64,000 bases of DNA from UBA6055 sp965214085 (GCA_965214085.1 OZ243937.1:2728001-2792000); one strand, 5' to 3'. Counted from the stretch's first letter, positions 40,747 to 50,684 are shown. Notes: generated by a model not told the origin, from the sequence alone. Numbers and translations: made by a program.

Positions 40747-43158
40747 ATGTCCCAAATAGCCGAACACTTCCATACCATGAACTACGGACCCGCGCCGGAA
40801 TCCGCCGCCGCCGCGGAAGCCTGGCTCGACGCCCACGACCGCCGCTTCGACCTCTTCATCAACAACCGCTGGGCAGCGCCAGCCGACGGCCGCTACCTCG
40901 CCGTATCGAACCCGGCCCGCGGAGAAGAACTGGCGCAAGTCGCGGACGCCAGCCCGCCCGACATCGACGCCGCCGTATCCGCCGCCCGTGAAGCTTACGG
41001 AGCCTGGTCCGCCCTCAGCCCGCATCAGCGCGCGCGCCACCTCTACGCCATCGTCCGCAATGTGCAGAAGCACGCCCGGCTGCTGGCGGTGCTGGAAAGC
41101 CTGGACAATGGCAAGCCCATCCGCGAAGCGCGCGATATTGATGTGCCGCTGGTCGCCCGCCACTTCTACCATCACGCCGGCTGGGCGCAGCTGCTCAACA
41201 GCGAATTCAGCGACTATTCTCCGCTGGGCGTGGTCGGCCAAGTGATCCCTTGGAATTTCCCGCTGCTGATGCTGGCTTGGAAGATCGCGCCGGCGCTGGC
41301 GACAGGCAACACCGTTGTCATCAAACCGGCGCCCTACACGCCGCTGACCGCCCTGCTCTTCGCTGAGATCATCGCCGAAGCAGGCTTGCCGCCGGGCGTG
41401 GTCAACATCGTCACCGGCGGCGACGACGCCGGGGCGGCGCTGGTGGCGCAGGACGACCTCGACAAGATCGCCTTCACCGGCTCAACGGCCGTCGGGCGGA
41501 CTATCCGCCGGGCGACGGCCGGCACAGGCATCAAGCTGACGCTGGAACTTGGCGGCAAGTCGCCCTTCATCGTCTTTGACGACGCCGACCTGGACGGCGC
41601 GATTGAAGGGCTGATTGACGCTATATTCTTCAATCAGGGCGAGGTCTGCTGCGCCGGATCGCGTTTGCTGGCGCAAGAGAGCATCGCCGATGAATTGCTG
41701 ACGCGTTTGAAGGCGCGCATGTCCCGTTTGCGCCTGGGCGATGCGCTGGACAAGGGCATCGACATTGGCGCGCTGATCGACCCGGCGCAATACGAGATGA
41801 TCGACCAGTGGGTGCAGCGCGGCATCAGCGAAGGCGCGCACGTCTATCAGCCGGAGTGCGAGTTGCCGGCCTCGGGCTGTTTCTATCCGCCGACGCTGCT
41901 GACCAACCTGGAGGCCTCAGCCGCCGTGGCGCAGCAGGAGATCTTTGGGCCCGTGCTGGTGGCGATGAGCTTCCGTACACCCAGCGAAGCGGTTGAGCTG
42001 GCGAATAATACGCGCTATGGGCTGGCGGCTTCGGTCTGGAGCGAGAATATCAGCCTGGCGCTGGAGACGGCGCGGCAGGTCAAAGCGGGCAGCGTCTGGA
42101 TCAACAGCACTAATCTCTTCGACGCCGCGGCCGGTTTCGGCGGTTATCGGGAAAGCGGCTATGGGCGCGAAGGCGGGCGCGAAGGCCTGTACGCCTATAT
42201 GCGCCCCAAGTGGCAGGCGCGTATCAAGCCGCAGCTGGGCGACCCGCCGGCGGATTGGGGCGCGCAAGTACCGCCGGCGCCGCTGGCATTGGACGGTGTC
42301 AAGAGCAACGTGGCTATCGATCGCACAGCCAAGTTGTACATCGGCGGCGGGCAGAAACGCCCCGACGGCAACTACACGCGCCCGGTCCTGTCGCCCTCTG
42401 GCAAGCTGGCGGGTCAGGCCGGCGATGGCAATCGCAAAGATGTACGCAACGCCGTCGAAGCAGCCCACAAAGCCAAGAACTGGGCCTATTACGCGCCGCA
42501 CAGTCGCGCGCAGATTTTGTATTACATCGCCGAAAACTTGTCCGCCCGGCGCGATGAATTCGCCCGGCGCATCACAAACATGACCGAGGCGCCCCCCGCA
42601 AACGCCAAGTCCGAAGTCGACGCCGCCATTGAGCGGCTATTCCATTGGGCGGCGCTAGCTGACAAGGCCGGCGGCGCCGTGCAGGAGACGACGCTGCGCG
42701 GGCTGGTGGCTGCGATAAACGAACCGGTCGGCGTCATCGGCATCGCCTGCCCGGACGCGCCGCCACTGCTGGCTTTTGTTTCGCTGGCGGCGGCCGCCAT
42801 CTCACGCGGCAACACCGTCGTTTGCATCCCCTCGCCGCTTTATCCCTTGAGCGCGACCGATCTGTATCAGGTCTTCGATACATCGGATTTGCCGGCGGGC
42901 GTGGTCAACATCATCACCGGCGACCGCGATCACCTGGTCAAGACCCTGGTCGAGCATGATGACGTGGATAGCGTCTGGTACTTCGGAGATGCAGAAGGCA
43001 GCCGCCAGGTCGAAGCGCGCTCGATACACAATATCAAGCGCACCTGGGTCAGCTACGGCTCGGCGCGCGATTGGACTGACGCGCGGCAAGGCGCCGGCGC
43101 CGAGTTCCTGCGCGAGTCGGTAGAGGTCAAGAATATCTGGGCGCCAACCGGCGCTTGA
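40747..43158 (+). CDS. Aldehyde dehydrogenase of the ALDH16 double-domain type
   Basis: 803 residues. The first ALDH domain (about 35-500) is complete: PWNFPLLMLAWKIAPALATG (with the oxyanion Asn), FTGSTAVGR, LELGGKSPFIV with the general-base Glu, and NQGEVCCAGSRL with the catalytic Cys. The second domain (about 525-803) has the same fold segments (AAINEPVGVIGIACPDAPP, LPAGVVNIITGD) but no catalytic Cys, as in ALDH16. It oxidises an aldehyde to its acid with NAD(P)+. The substrate is unknown. Confidence 0.92.
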   Translation: MSQIAEHFHTMNYGPAPESAAAAEAWLDAHDRRFDLFINNRWAAPADGRYLAVSNPARGEELAQVADASPPDIDAAVSAAREAYGAWSALSPHQRARHLYAIVRNVQKHARLLAVLESLDNGKPIREARDIDVPLVARHFYHHAGWAQLLNSEFSDYSPLGVVGQVIPWNFPLLMLAWKIAPALATGNTVVIKPAPYTPLTALLFAEIIAEAGLPPGVVNIVTGGDDAGAALVAQDDLDKIAFTGSTAVGRTIRRATAGTGIKLTLELGGKSPFIVFDDADLDGAIEGLIDAIFFNQGEVCCAGSRLLAQESIADELLTRLKARMSRLRLGDALDKGIDIGALIDPAQYEMIDQWVQRGISEGAHVYQPECELPASGCFYPPTLLTNLEASAAVAQQEIFGPVLVAMSFRTPSEAVELANNTRYGLAASVWSENISLALETARQVKAGSVWINSTNLFDAAAGFGGYRESGYGREGGREGLYAYMRPKWQARIKPQLGDPPADWGAQVPPAPLALDGVKSNVAIDRTAKLYIGGGQKRPDGNYTRPVLSPSGKLAGQAGDGNRKDVRNAVEAAHKAKNWAYYAPHSRAQILYYIAENLSARRDEFARRITNMTEAPPANAKSEVDAAIERLFHWAALADKAGGAVQETTLRGLVAAINEPVGVIGIACPDAPPLLAFVSLAAAAISRGNTVVCIPSPLYPLSATDLYQVFDTSDLPAGVVNIITGDRDHLVKTLVEHDDVDSVWYFGDAEGSRQVEARSIHNIKRTWVSYGSARDWTDARQGAGAEFLRESVEVKNIWAPTGA

Positions 43159-43197
43159 CCCCCGCCCAAAAACTCCTCTCCCAAAATGAGGGAGGGA

Positions 43198-44430
43198 CTA
43201 GACTAACGAAGCGCACAGTTCAAGCAGCGTATGCAGCATCAAATTGGCGCCCTTGACGCAATCGGCGTCGCTGGTGAGTTCATTGGGGTTGTGGCTGATG
43301 CCCTTGACCGAGGGCACAAAATACATGGCGGCCGGAGCGATGGTCGCGACATTTTGTGTATCATGCCCGGCGAAGCTCAGCATCCGTTCGTGGGACAGAT
43401 TCAGCTTGTCGGCGGCGCTTTCAATAGCGGCCATCACCGACTCGCTCATGGTCGCCGATATCACTGGCGGCGTTGCCTCGTAAGACACGCTCAGTCCAAA
43501 TTCGGCGGCGCAGGTTTCCAGCAGTCCTATCAAGTCGGCTTGCATGGCGTCCATTTCCGGCTCGGAACCATGCCGGAATTCCAGCGCGCAGTAGACTTCG
43601 GCCGGCACGATATTAAAGGCGCCCGGCTTGGCGCTGATCACCCCCACGTTGCAGACGCCTGGGCTGTACTTCCGCATCACATGATCCCGCGCGCGCAGGG
43701 CAAAAGTCGCCGCGCCCCAAAGCGCATCACGCCGCAGCGCCATTGGCTTGGTACCGGCATGCGCCGCCTCGCCACGGAATTCCACGTGAATCGAGCGTAT
43801 GCCGACGATGGCGTTGACGACGCCGATGTCGACGCCGGCGTCCTCTAACCGCGTGCCCTGCTCGATGTGCAGCTCGACCCAAGCCAGCACATCAGCCCGC
43901 GTTGCCGCCAGCATGGACTCGCGGCTGATGCCCACAGCCGAGAAGCGGCGTATCAACTCCTCGACATCGACGCGACTGCGCTCAAAGTCGGCCATGGTCA
44001 ATTGACCGACCACCGCCTTGCTGCCCATCAGCCCCATGATGGCGCTCTCTTCATCGGTGAAGTTGACCGCCTCCAGCGTGACGGGCGCTGTGATGCCCGC
44101 ATCCTTGAGCGTTCGCAGCGCCTCGAAGGCAACCAGTAAGCCCAGCGAGCCATCGTAGCGGCCGCCGTTGGGTACGCTGTCCAAGTGCGAGCCAGCCAGG
44201 ATGCGCTTCTCGCTGGGCGGGTCGCTCAGCAAAATAGCCGATTGATTGCCCGCGCCATCCATCGCATAGTCCAATCCAGCTTCCGCGATCTTGCGCTGAT
44301 ACCAGTCGCGCGCGGCGATGTCGTTTTCGGTCAGCGCCTGCCGGTCGACGCCGCCATCGTCGGTCGCGCCGATTTGCGCCAGTTCGCGCAAGTCAGTAAG
44401 CAGGCGGTCTTCGTTAATCCTGAGCATCAT
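43198..44430 (-). CDS. M20 amidase, hydantoinase/carbamoylase type
   Basis: 410 residues of the family holding N-carbamoyl-L-amino-acid hydrolase, allantoate amidohydrolase and beta-ureidopropionase. Zinc-site motifs are GSHLDSVPNGGRYDGSLG, FTDEESAIMG (with the bridging Asp and the catalytic Glu), WVELHIEQGTRLEDAG and, near the end, GISHNPNE. The lid holds GEAAHAGTKPMALRRD. It should release an amino acid, carbon dioxide and ammonia from a carbamoyl compound. No hydantoinase or purine-degradation genes are adjacent, so the exact substrate stays open. The second ATG at 44427 is equally likely as start. Confidence 0.9.
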   Translation of the reverse strand: MMLRINEDRLLTDLRELAQIGATDDGGVDRQALTENDIAARDWYQRKIAEAGLDYAMDGAGNQSAILLSDPPSEKRILAGSHLDSVPNGGRYDGSLGLLVAFEALRTLKDAGITAPVTLEAVNFTDEESAIMGLMGSKAVVGQLTMADFERSRVDVEELIRRFSAVGISRESMLAATRADVLAWVELHIEQGTRLEDAGVDIGVVNAIVGIRSIHVEFRGEAAHAGTKPMALRRDALWGAATFALRARDHVMRKYSPGVCNVGVISAKPGAFNIVPAEVYCALEFRHGSEPEMDAMQADLIGLLETCAAEFGLSVSYEATPPVISATMSESVMAAIESAADKLNLSHERMLSFAGHDTQNVATIAPAAMYFVPSVKGISHNPNELTSDADCVKGANLMLHTLLELCASLV

Positions 44431-44509
44431 GATTTATCCTGTTTCGCTGGGCATCAGGCAATCCTAGCGCAACAATCAGCCAGTCACAAATAACAATTAC
44501 CGTAGACTA

Positions 44510-44747
44510 CAGGGCAATCGCTTCAAATTAATTTTGCCACCGAGTACACAGAGTACACAGAGAAAAGCTGATTAAGCAGTTAGGCTGCAACACCAGTTTC
44601 AGACTTCAAATAGCGCAGGTGTTGAGAAATGGTCGGAAGTTACCAATATCTCTGTGTACTCAATTTAACTCGGTGTACTCGGTGGCTGAGATTCAGCTTG
44701 TTTCTTCGTCATTCCATGCGTGATCATTTTGAAGCGATTGCCCTTCC
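44510..44747. mobile_element. Family A MITE-like element, copy A7
   Basis: Left end CAGGGCAATCGCTTCAAATT, right end CATTTTGAAGCGATTGCCCTT plus two bases: the C-to-T change in the left arm is matched by a change in the right arm, so the arms still pair. Flanks GTAGACTA and GTAGACGA match at seven of eight. Inner tracts are CACCGAGTACACAGAGTACA and its inverse, a subfamily variant. The element fills most of the 400-base gap before xthA. Confidence 0.85.
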
Positions 44748-44829
44748 GTAGACGATTGCGTCTTATGCCAGCGCCAGCGCCCGACTATAATCACAGGCAC
44801 ACGATGGCAGCAAACCAAGGGACAAGCGC

Positions 44830-45597
44830 ATGAAACTCTATTCCTGGAATGTCAACGGCATCCGCGCCGCGCAGAGAAAAGGCTTTTTGGATTGGTTTGG
44901 CGCAGCGCAGCCGGACATTTTAACAGTCCAGGAGACCAAAGCGCGCCCCGAACAGCTGGACGACGAATTGCGCCAGCCGGAGGGCTACCATAGCTGGTGG
45001 GTCAGCGCGGAAAAGAAGGGCTACAGCGGCGTCGGCCTGTTCAGCAAGACTGAGCCGATTGACATCAAGCTGGGCATGGGCATCGAGAAGTTCGACAGCG
45101 AGGGCCGCACCATTATCGCCGACTTTGGCGCATTCACCTTGATGAGCACCTACTTGCCAAACGGCAAGGGCAGCGCGGAACGCTTGCGCTACAAGATGGC
45201 GTATAAAGAAGCCTTTCTCGAATATGCGGACAAGCTGCGCTCTGCCGGCAAGTCCGTGGTGTTCTGCGGCGACATCAACACGGCGCATAACGAGATCGAC
45301 CTGACGCATCCCAAGCCGAACGCCAAGTACTCCGGCTTCCTGCGCGAAGAGCGTGATTGGATGGACAAGGTGGTGGCGCAGGGCTACATTGATTCCTACC
45401 GGCATCTGAATCCGGATAAGGAAGGCGCCTACTCCTGGTGGTCAATGCGCAGCGGCGCGCGTACCAAGAATGTCGGCTGGCGGCTTGACTACTTCTTCAT
45501 CTCGTCGGATATGCTGGAGAACATGTCCAATGCCGAGATCCACGCCGATGTCATGGGCAGCGATCACTGCCCGATCAGCTTGACCTTGGATGTCTAA
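44830..45597 (+). CDS. xthA: Exodeoxyribonuclease III (AP endonuclease)
   Basis: 255 residues, the standard ExoIII length. It cuts DNA at abasic sites and removes 3'-blocking groups in base-excision repair. Motifs: LYSWNVNGIRAAQRKGF, VQETKA (metal Glu), GDINTAHNEIDLTHP, SWWSMRSGARTKNVGWRLDY (abasic recognition loop) and GSDHCPISL with the catalytic Asp-His. It stands alone and ends three bases from the convergent gene at 45600. Confidence 0.95.
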   Translation: MKLYSWNVNGIRAAQRKGFLDWFGAAQPDILTVQETKARPEQLDDELRQPEGYHSWWVSAEKKGYSGVGLFSKTEPIDIKLGMGIEKFDSEGRTIIADFGAFTLMSTYLPNGKGSAERLRYKMAYKEAFLEYADKLRSAGKSVVFCGDINTAHNEIDLTHPKPNAKYSGFLREERDWMDKVVAQGYIDSYRHLNPDKEGAYSWWSMRSGARTKNVGWRLDYFFISSDMLENMSNAEIHADVMGSDHCPISLTLDV

Positions 45598-45599
45598 GG

Positions 45600-47534
45600 T
45601 CAAAGCTTGATTTCGACCAATTCGCCGTGGATATAGGCCAACTCGCCGTTGAAGTCAAACTGAATCCATAGCGTACTGTCATAGACTTGCTCGCCCTCGA
45701 CCTGTCCCAATGCCTGGATTTCAGCGCCCGGGCGCAAGGTGACGAGGATATCGCAGTTGGTTCGCGGGCAGGTCCTGGCATTCGCGCCTAGATTGTTGCG
45801 CGTCTCCACAAACATTGATTGTAATGTCGCTGTGGCGCTGGGCTCGACTGTAGCGGTAGGGGTTTCGCTGGGCAAGCGCGTCGGCGACGGCTCGGGACTG
45901 GCGGTCGCTGTAGCCGTTGGCACTGGACTGTTGGTCGCGCTTGGTTCGGGGCTTTGGGTTACAGTGGCAGTTGGCTCCAGCGTCTGCGTTGAAGTTGCGG
46001 TCGGCACTACATTGGTACGCGCCGTGAGCCTCGTCACCGGCGAGCGCTCGTCGGCCCGCATGGCCCGCAGCTCAAAATTTATCCGGTCGCCCGGTTCCAA
46101 CCCCGATAGGGTGAAGCCAAGCCCAGCCGTTCTTTGCCAATCCGAGAAGCCGCCTGCATTCACTTGATAGCGAAACTGGTAGCCTGTAGCGCCCACCACG
46201 GCATCCCACGCTAAGCGGATGGAAGTCGCGGAATTTTCGGCGACGCGCGCATTGGGCTGCTGAAGTTTGACCTTGGTGGCGGTTGGCGCTACGTTGGTCC
46301 GCGCATTGAGCCTCGTCACCGGAGAGCGCGAGCTGCCCCACAGCGCTTTCAGCTCGAATTTCACCTGGTCGCCCGGATCCAAAACCGCCAGAGTGAAAGT
46401 ACGCGAATTTGTATTTCGCCAATCCGAGAAGTTGACGTCATTCACCTGATAGCGATATTGATAGCCCGATGCGCCCTCTGAGGCATCCCATTCGAAGCGG
46501 ATGGAGGCGGCGGTTTTATTGGCGACGCGCGCATTGGGCTGCTGAAGATTGACCTTGGTGGCGGTCGGCGCTACATTGTTCCGCGCCGTAAGCCTCGTCA
46601 CCGGCGAGAGCTCGTCGCCCCGTATCGCTATCACCTCAAAAATAATTTGGTCCCACGGATCTAAATCTGATAAGGACCGGTAAAGTCCGTTTGTACTTTG
46701 CCAAATCGAGAAGCCGCCGTCATTCAGCGCATAGCGATACTGGTATCTTGTTGCGCCAGGCACCGCATTCCAGGCAAAATCGACGCTCGTCCAACTTAAA
46801 CTCACCACACCCGCAATCGGTTTCGACAGCGCGACCTGAGGTGTGGCCAGTAATTCAGTGCCTATCAGATCTTGCAGATCCGCGAAAAGATCGCGATTGC
46901 TGAGCGGCTGGTAAAGCAAGCCGAACAGCAGCATGGCGAACAGCAAAGCAAACAATTTGCCTCGGCGATTGCGGGGGCGCGGCTGTGTGGGGACAGGGGC
47001 GGGCGTGGCGCTTCGCTGCCTCCTTGAAGCGGGGGCGGGCTCTGGTCTTTGCCGGCGCCTGGGGGCGGGGTTTGGGGCAGATCTGCGCGTTTGCCTGGGA
47101 GCTGCGGCCGCTGCCGCTTCTGGTCGGGGACGTGGCGCTGAAGGCGGCAGAGCGGCTCTTGGCTCGCTGCCTGCCAGCAAGTCGGCGAGCGAGTTGCTGG
47201 GGCGTGAAAAGCGTCGATGCGCTCGCCCCGCCGTTCCCATGCTGCGCAGGCTTTTGAAGCGGTCGTCAGCCAAGTCGAACCATTCGCCCGTTCGCGACGC
47301 GCCAACGAAATCCAACAGCTCGCCCAGGCTTTGCCCGGCATCGCTCGCTTGAAAGACCAGCGCGATCTCAACATCAAAGCTCTGGTCCAGGTAAACTGCG
47401 ATTTTGTCGGGGTCTTGAAGCTGGACAATTTGATAGCGATCGCCATAAGAGACATCCCTCAGCATGCAGATATAGCCGGTGGGCGGGCTCAAGCTCGGCT
47501 GATTACGAAAGCCCTGCGGTTTCAGGCTTATCAA
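45600..47534 (-). CDS. Membrane protein: degenerate GIY-YIG-like head, three FN3-like repeats, SH3b tail
   Basis: 644 residues from a TTG at 47534 with GGGAG six bases upstream. Residues about 19-100 (TGYICMLRDVSYGDRYQIV ... GEWFDLADDRFKSLRSM) resemble the MUG113/T5orf172 GIY-YIG domain, but its catalytic Arg and Glu are not evident. A charged, Pro/Arg-rich region, a membrane segment (LFALLFAMLLFGLLY, about 195-210), three repeats of about 90 residues (WDAVVGATGYQFRYQVNAGG type), a Thr/Ser/Pro linker and a C-terminal SH3b domain (ARTCPRTNCDILVTL) follow. Function unknown; the repeats should lie outside the cell. Confidence 0.72.
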   Translation of the reverse strand: MISLKPQGFRNQPSLSPPTGYICMLRDVSYGDRYQIVQLQDPDKIAVYLDQSFDVEIALVFQASDAGQSLGELLDFVGASRTGEWFDLADDRFKSLRSMGTAGRAHRRFSRPSNSLADLLAGSEPRAALPPSAPRPRPEAAAAAAPRQTRRSAPNPAPRRRQRPEPAPASRRQRSATPAPVPTQPRPRNRRGKLFALLFAMLLFGLLYQPLSNRDLFADLQDLIGTELLATPQVALSKPIAGVVSLSWTSVDFAWNAVPGATRYQYRYALNDGGFSIWQSTNGLYRSLSDLDPWDQIIFEVIAIRGDELSPVTRLTARNNVAPTATKVNLQQPNARVANKTAASIRFEWDASEGASGYQYRYQVNDVNFSDWRNTNSRTFTLAVLDPGDQVKFELKALWGSSRSPVTRLNARTNVAPTATKVKLQQPNARVAENSATSIRLAWDAVVGATGYQFRYQVNAGGFSDWQRTAGLGFTLSGLEPGDRINFELRAMRADERSPVTRLTARTNVVPTATSTQTLEPTATVTQSPEPSATNSPVPTATATASPEPSPTRLPSETPTATVEPSATATLQSMFVETRNNLGANARTCPRTNCDILVTLRPGAEIQALGQVEGEQVYDSTLWIQFDFNGELAYIHGELVEIKL

Positions 47535-47636
47535 GCGATTACTCCCAAGTAGACGCTGATTTCAACTCGTCCATGCCTGAATTATAGCGTGTAATCCCTT
47601 GTCAGTGTCGCGCTTGGAATCAAGTATAATTGCTTT

Positions 47637-48227
47637 ATGAGGCTGCAAGACATCATCAACCGGTGCTACCACGCTGCCACGCGCGCCCTGGTCATGGGCA
47701 CATCGCCGGATGCCCTGGCGCGAGCCCGCGAACGCGCCTTTGCCAAGGCACTGGTTAATCAGCTATCCAGCGAATTCGCCGGCGACGACATCCGCGTATT
47801 TTCGCAGTTTGCTCGCGGTAATCGGTGCGACTTTGGCACGGAGCGGCTGCTGAGCGATATCTGTGTCTGTCGCGTTGGCGCCGGGCAGACGGGCGGGCGG
47901 CAAAGCCAGGAGTTTCTGTTTGTGGCTGAAGTACTGGCGCAAGTGGAAATCGAGCTCTCGCGCGAATGGCAGCGGGAGGTCCAGGCGCTGAATCGGCTGA
48001 TTTGCGGGGCGGCTGATGCCAAGCTGTTGGTGGCGGCGCTGCCCAGCCGGGGCCGCGCGGAAAGCCTGCAGTCACTTCAAGCTCCCTTCGCCGCGATACC
48101 GGGCGCAGCGAGACTGGCGCTGATCCCGCATCCGGCCGAGTGGGATGCGGCTGAAGCAGAGCCGGAAGTCTGGCGGCTGGACGATGGCGAGTGGGTGGAA
48201 GCGTCCGGAGTCGTGCAGAATTATTAA
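47637..48227 (+). CDS. Hypothetical protein, 196 residues
   Basis: Not recognised. No signal peptide or membrane segment. The middle region DICVCRVGAG and EFLFVAEVLAQVEIELSREW has a strand-turn-strand look with acidic residues, reminiscent of restriction-endonuclease-like folds, but I cannot assign one. TATAAT lies at 47625-47630, only six bases before the ATG, so the mRNA might start at or near the start codon. It reads in the same direction as the two exported-protein genes, six bases or so before the next ORF. Confidence 0.6.
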   Translation: MRLQDIINRCYHAATRALVMGTSPDALARARERAFAKALVNQLSSEFAGDDIRVFSQFARGNRCDFGTERLLSDICVCRVGAGQTGGRQSQEFLFVAEVLAQVEIELSREWQREVQALNRLICGAADAKLLVAALPSRGRAESLQSLQAPFAAIPGAARLALIPHPAEWDAAEAEPEVWRLDDGEWVEASGVVQNY

Positions 48228-48245
48228 CAGCACATGGGAGGCAAT

Positions 48246-49232
48246 ATGACCAAATCGGGCTTCGTACTGGTCTTGACCTTGCTAATCGGCGGCTTGGCCG
48301 GCTATCTGCAGCGTGAGGAAGCCAGCATTAGGCGCGCGCTGCCGCAGATTGACAGCCTGGCGTTCAGCCCTGCGGACGATGGCGGGCGCTTGCAAGTCCG
48401 GGGTCGCCACGCTGAGGACTGCGCCGCGCCGTTGCAAAGCACGGTCAATGCCTTCCCGCGCAATTTGGACATTCAACTGTATCGCGACATCTCCTCCAAC
48501 GCGGCTTGCGGCTTGCAAGAGACGCCCTTTGAATATGACCTGCCCTTAGAACGAGGGACGGACCGGTCCGCCGTCATCATCAATGATCGAGTGTGGCTGG
48601 CCGAGGGCGCTGCCTATATCGAAGCCAGCCTGTTCCCGGCGCGGATAGACCAAGCGACGCTGATGCAAGCCGAGGACGGCGGACTGCAACTGCGCCTGCG
48701 CGGCAGCCAAGCCGGCGGCTGCAAGCTGCCGGAGCTATTCACCTGGCGCGAGACTGGCGCCGGGCAAAGGCTAGGCCTGTTTAACGCTATGGATGCCGCA
48801 GGGGTGTGCCCGGACGCGCTGGTCGAGATCGCCGAAATCATCAACCTGCCCGCAACCCAATTGCCCGCCGATGCGTTATTGCTGGTGAACGGCATTCCCA
48901 TCAGCGAATTGGAGACGCAAAACGTGAGCGACATTGACAAAGTCCTGACCAATATCTTTCAAGTCGAAGCGACCTTAGACGGGGAGCAACTTAGCCTGGC
49001 CATCGAGGGTGAGCACCCCGACGGCTGCGACTTCCCGGTGATTGTCGACCAAAGCCGGGAGGGCAACCGGGTAGAAGTGCAGGTGTACCGCGAAGTGCCG
49101 GCTGACGTCTTCTGCCCGATGATCTTGCAGCCTTACAAAGGCGTCGTCCAAATTAACGGAAATTTTGCCGCTGGCGAATACGCCATCCAGGTCAATTCTC
49201 ATTCGCAAACAGTCGAAATCCCGGGAGCCTGA
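48246..49232 (+). CDS. Exported protein with three Cys-containing repeats
   Basis: 328 residues. MTKSGFVLVLTLLIGGLAGY is a signal-anchor; GGGAGG lies four bases before the ATG at 48246. The rest comprises three repeats of about 95 residues. Each has an L(x)L(R/A)(V/L)xG pattern followed by a first Cys (HAEDCAAPL, QAGGCKLPE, HPDGCDFPV) and a second Cys about 45 residues later (NAACGL, AGVCPD, ADVFCPM). Each would hold one disulfide outside the cytoplasm. No known family recognised. Next gene starts three bases after its stop, so the two are an operon. Confidence 0.75.
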   Translation: MTKSGFVLVLTLLIGGLAGYLQREEASIRRALPQIDSLAFSPADDGGRLQVRGRHAEDCAAPLQSTVNAFPRNLDIQLYRDISSNAACGLQETPFEYDLPLERGTDRSAVIINDRVWLAEGAAYIEASLFPARIDQATLMQAEDGGLQLRLRGSQAGGCKLPELFTWRETGAGQRLGLFNAMDAAGVCPDALVEIAEIINLPATQLPADALLLVNGIPISELETQNVSDIDKVLTNIFQVEATLDGEQLSLAIEGEHPDGCDFPVIVDQSREGNRVEVQVYREVPADVFCPMILQPYKGVVQINGNFAAGEYAIQVNSHSQTVEIPGA

Positions 49233-49234
49233 TT

Positions 49235-50671
49235 ATGCGCCTGCGCAGCCTGATTGTATTGCTGAGCCTGCTTGGGAGCGGTTTGCTGCCGATTGCCGCG
49301 CAAGACAGCGACAGCATCGCCGTCACCGTTTACAACCAAGGCACGGCGCTGGTTCGCGATCAGCGCACGCTTTCGCTTGAGCCGGGAATCAATACGATTG
49401 ACTTCCGCGATGTAGCCGCCAGCATCGACGCCACGTCAGTTACCTTTCGCTCCTTGACCGATCCGGACGGCACGGTTGTGCTGGAGCAGAATTACATCTA
49501 TGACCTGGTTGATTCGGAGGCGCTGCTGTCGCGCTATCTGGACGAGACTATCAACGTGACCACGGCGGACGGCACACTCTACAGTGGCGAGCTCTTGAGC
49601 GGGCGCCGCGGCGAAGCAATTTTACGCACTGCCGAAGGCGAAATCGTGGTAGTGCGCTTGTACGACGCGCGCGATATTCGCTTTCCCGCCCTTCCCGCTG
49701 GTTTGATCACCCGCCCCACGCTGCAATGGCTGCTGCAAAGCGCGGAAGCCGGCGAGCAGCAAGTGGAGATCACCTACCTGGCCGGCGGCATGAATTGGAC
49801 GGCCGACTACAATCTGCTGCTGAACGACGCCGAGACGGCGCTGGACCTGCGTGGCTGGGTGACGCTTAATAATCATAGCGGGCGCGCCTTCAACGACGCC
49901 CGGCTCAAACTCGTAGCCGGGGACCTCAGCCGCATCGAGCCGCAGCCGGCAATGCTGGAGTCGCGCGCCATGGCCATGGACATGATGGAAGAGCAAGCGC
50001 CGCAGGTGGAACAGCGCGAGCTATTTGAATACCAGCTTTATCAGGTCGCGCGCCCGGTCACGATCAAAGACAACGAGACCAAACAGATCGAATTCGTCAG
50101 TGGGGACGAGATCACAGCGACGACTTTCTTTGTCTTCGACGCGTCGCCGCAAATCAGCGGCTATGTCTCGCCCATTGACTATCCCGATGGTTGGCCAGGC
50201 GGCGGCGATGTGCTGACTTTCCTCGAGTTCAACACCGGCGAGAATAGCGGCTTGGGCGCGGACTTGCCGGCCGGGCGCATGCGCGTCTACCAGCAAGATG
50301 TCGATGGCGCCGGCTTGCTCATCGGCGAGAATCGCATTGACCATAGTCCGCAAGGCGAGGATGTGACAATCTTGCTCGGCAAAGCCTTTGATCTGGTGGG
50401 CGAGCGCAAGCAGACCAACTTTGAAGCGGTCTCGCGCACGGTCGTCAGAGAGAGTTTTGAAATTGCGCTGCGCAATCGCAAGGACACGGAAGCCGTCGAG
50501 ATTCGCGTGCCCGAGCGGCTCTATCGTTGGAGCGAGTGGGAGGTCAGCGAGAGCTCGGCGCCTTTCGAGAAGCTGGACGCGGCGACGATCGAATTTCGCG
50601 TCAGCCTGGCCCCTGGCGCCGAAGAAGTCCTCAGCTACACCGTGCAATACACCTTCCCGCGGGTTCGTTAG
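49235..50671 (+). CDS. Exported DUF4139 protein
   Basis: 478 residues with a signal peptide cleaved about IAAQ-DSD. The protein has the DUF4139 layout: an N-terminal beta domain (VTVYNQGTALVRDQRTLSLE), a DLVDSEALLSRYLDE helix, and the C-terminal DUF4139 domain from about 195 (TYLAGGMNWTADYNLLLNDA; then GRAFNDARLKLVAGDL). Function of the family is poorly known; outer-surface or envelope roles are suggested. It shares an operon with the three-repeat gene. Confidence 0.85.
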   Translation: MRLRSLIVLLSLLGSGLLPIAAQDSDSIAVTVYNQGTALVRDQRTLSLEPGINTIDFRDVAASIDATSVTFRSLTDPDGTVVLEQNYIYDLVDSEALLSRYLDETINVTTADGTLYSGELLSGRRGEAILRTAEGEIVVVRLYDARDIRFPALPAGLITRPTLQWLLQSAEAGEQQVEITYLAGGMNWTADYNLLLNDAETALDLRGWVTLNNHSGRAFNDARLKLVAGDLSRIEPQPAMLESRAMAMDMMEEQAPQVEQRELFEYQLYQVARPVTIKDNETKQIEFVSGDEITATTFFVFDASPQISGYVSPIDYPDGWPGGGDVLTFLEFNTGENSGLGADLPAGRMRVYQQDVDGAGLLIGENRIDHSPQGEDVTILLGKAFDLVGERKQTNFEAVSRTVVRESFEIALRNRKDTEAVEIRVPERLYRWSEWEVSESSAPFEKLDAATIEFRVSLAPGAEEVLSYTVQYTFPRVR

Positions 50672-50684
50672 CGCGCGGCAAAAC

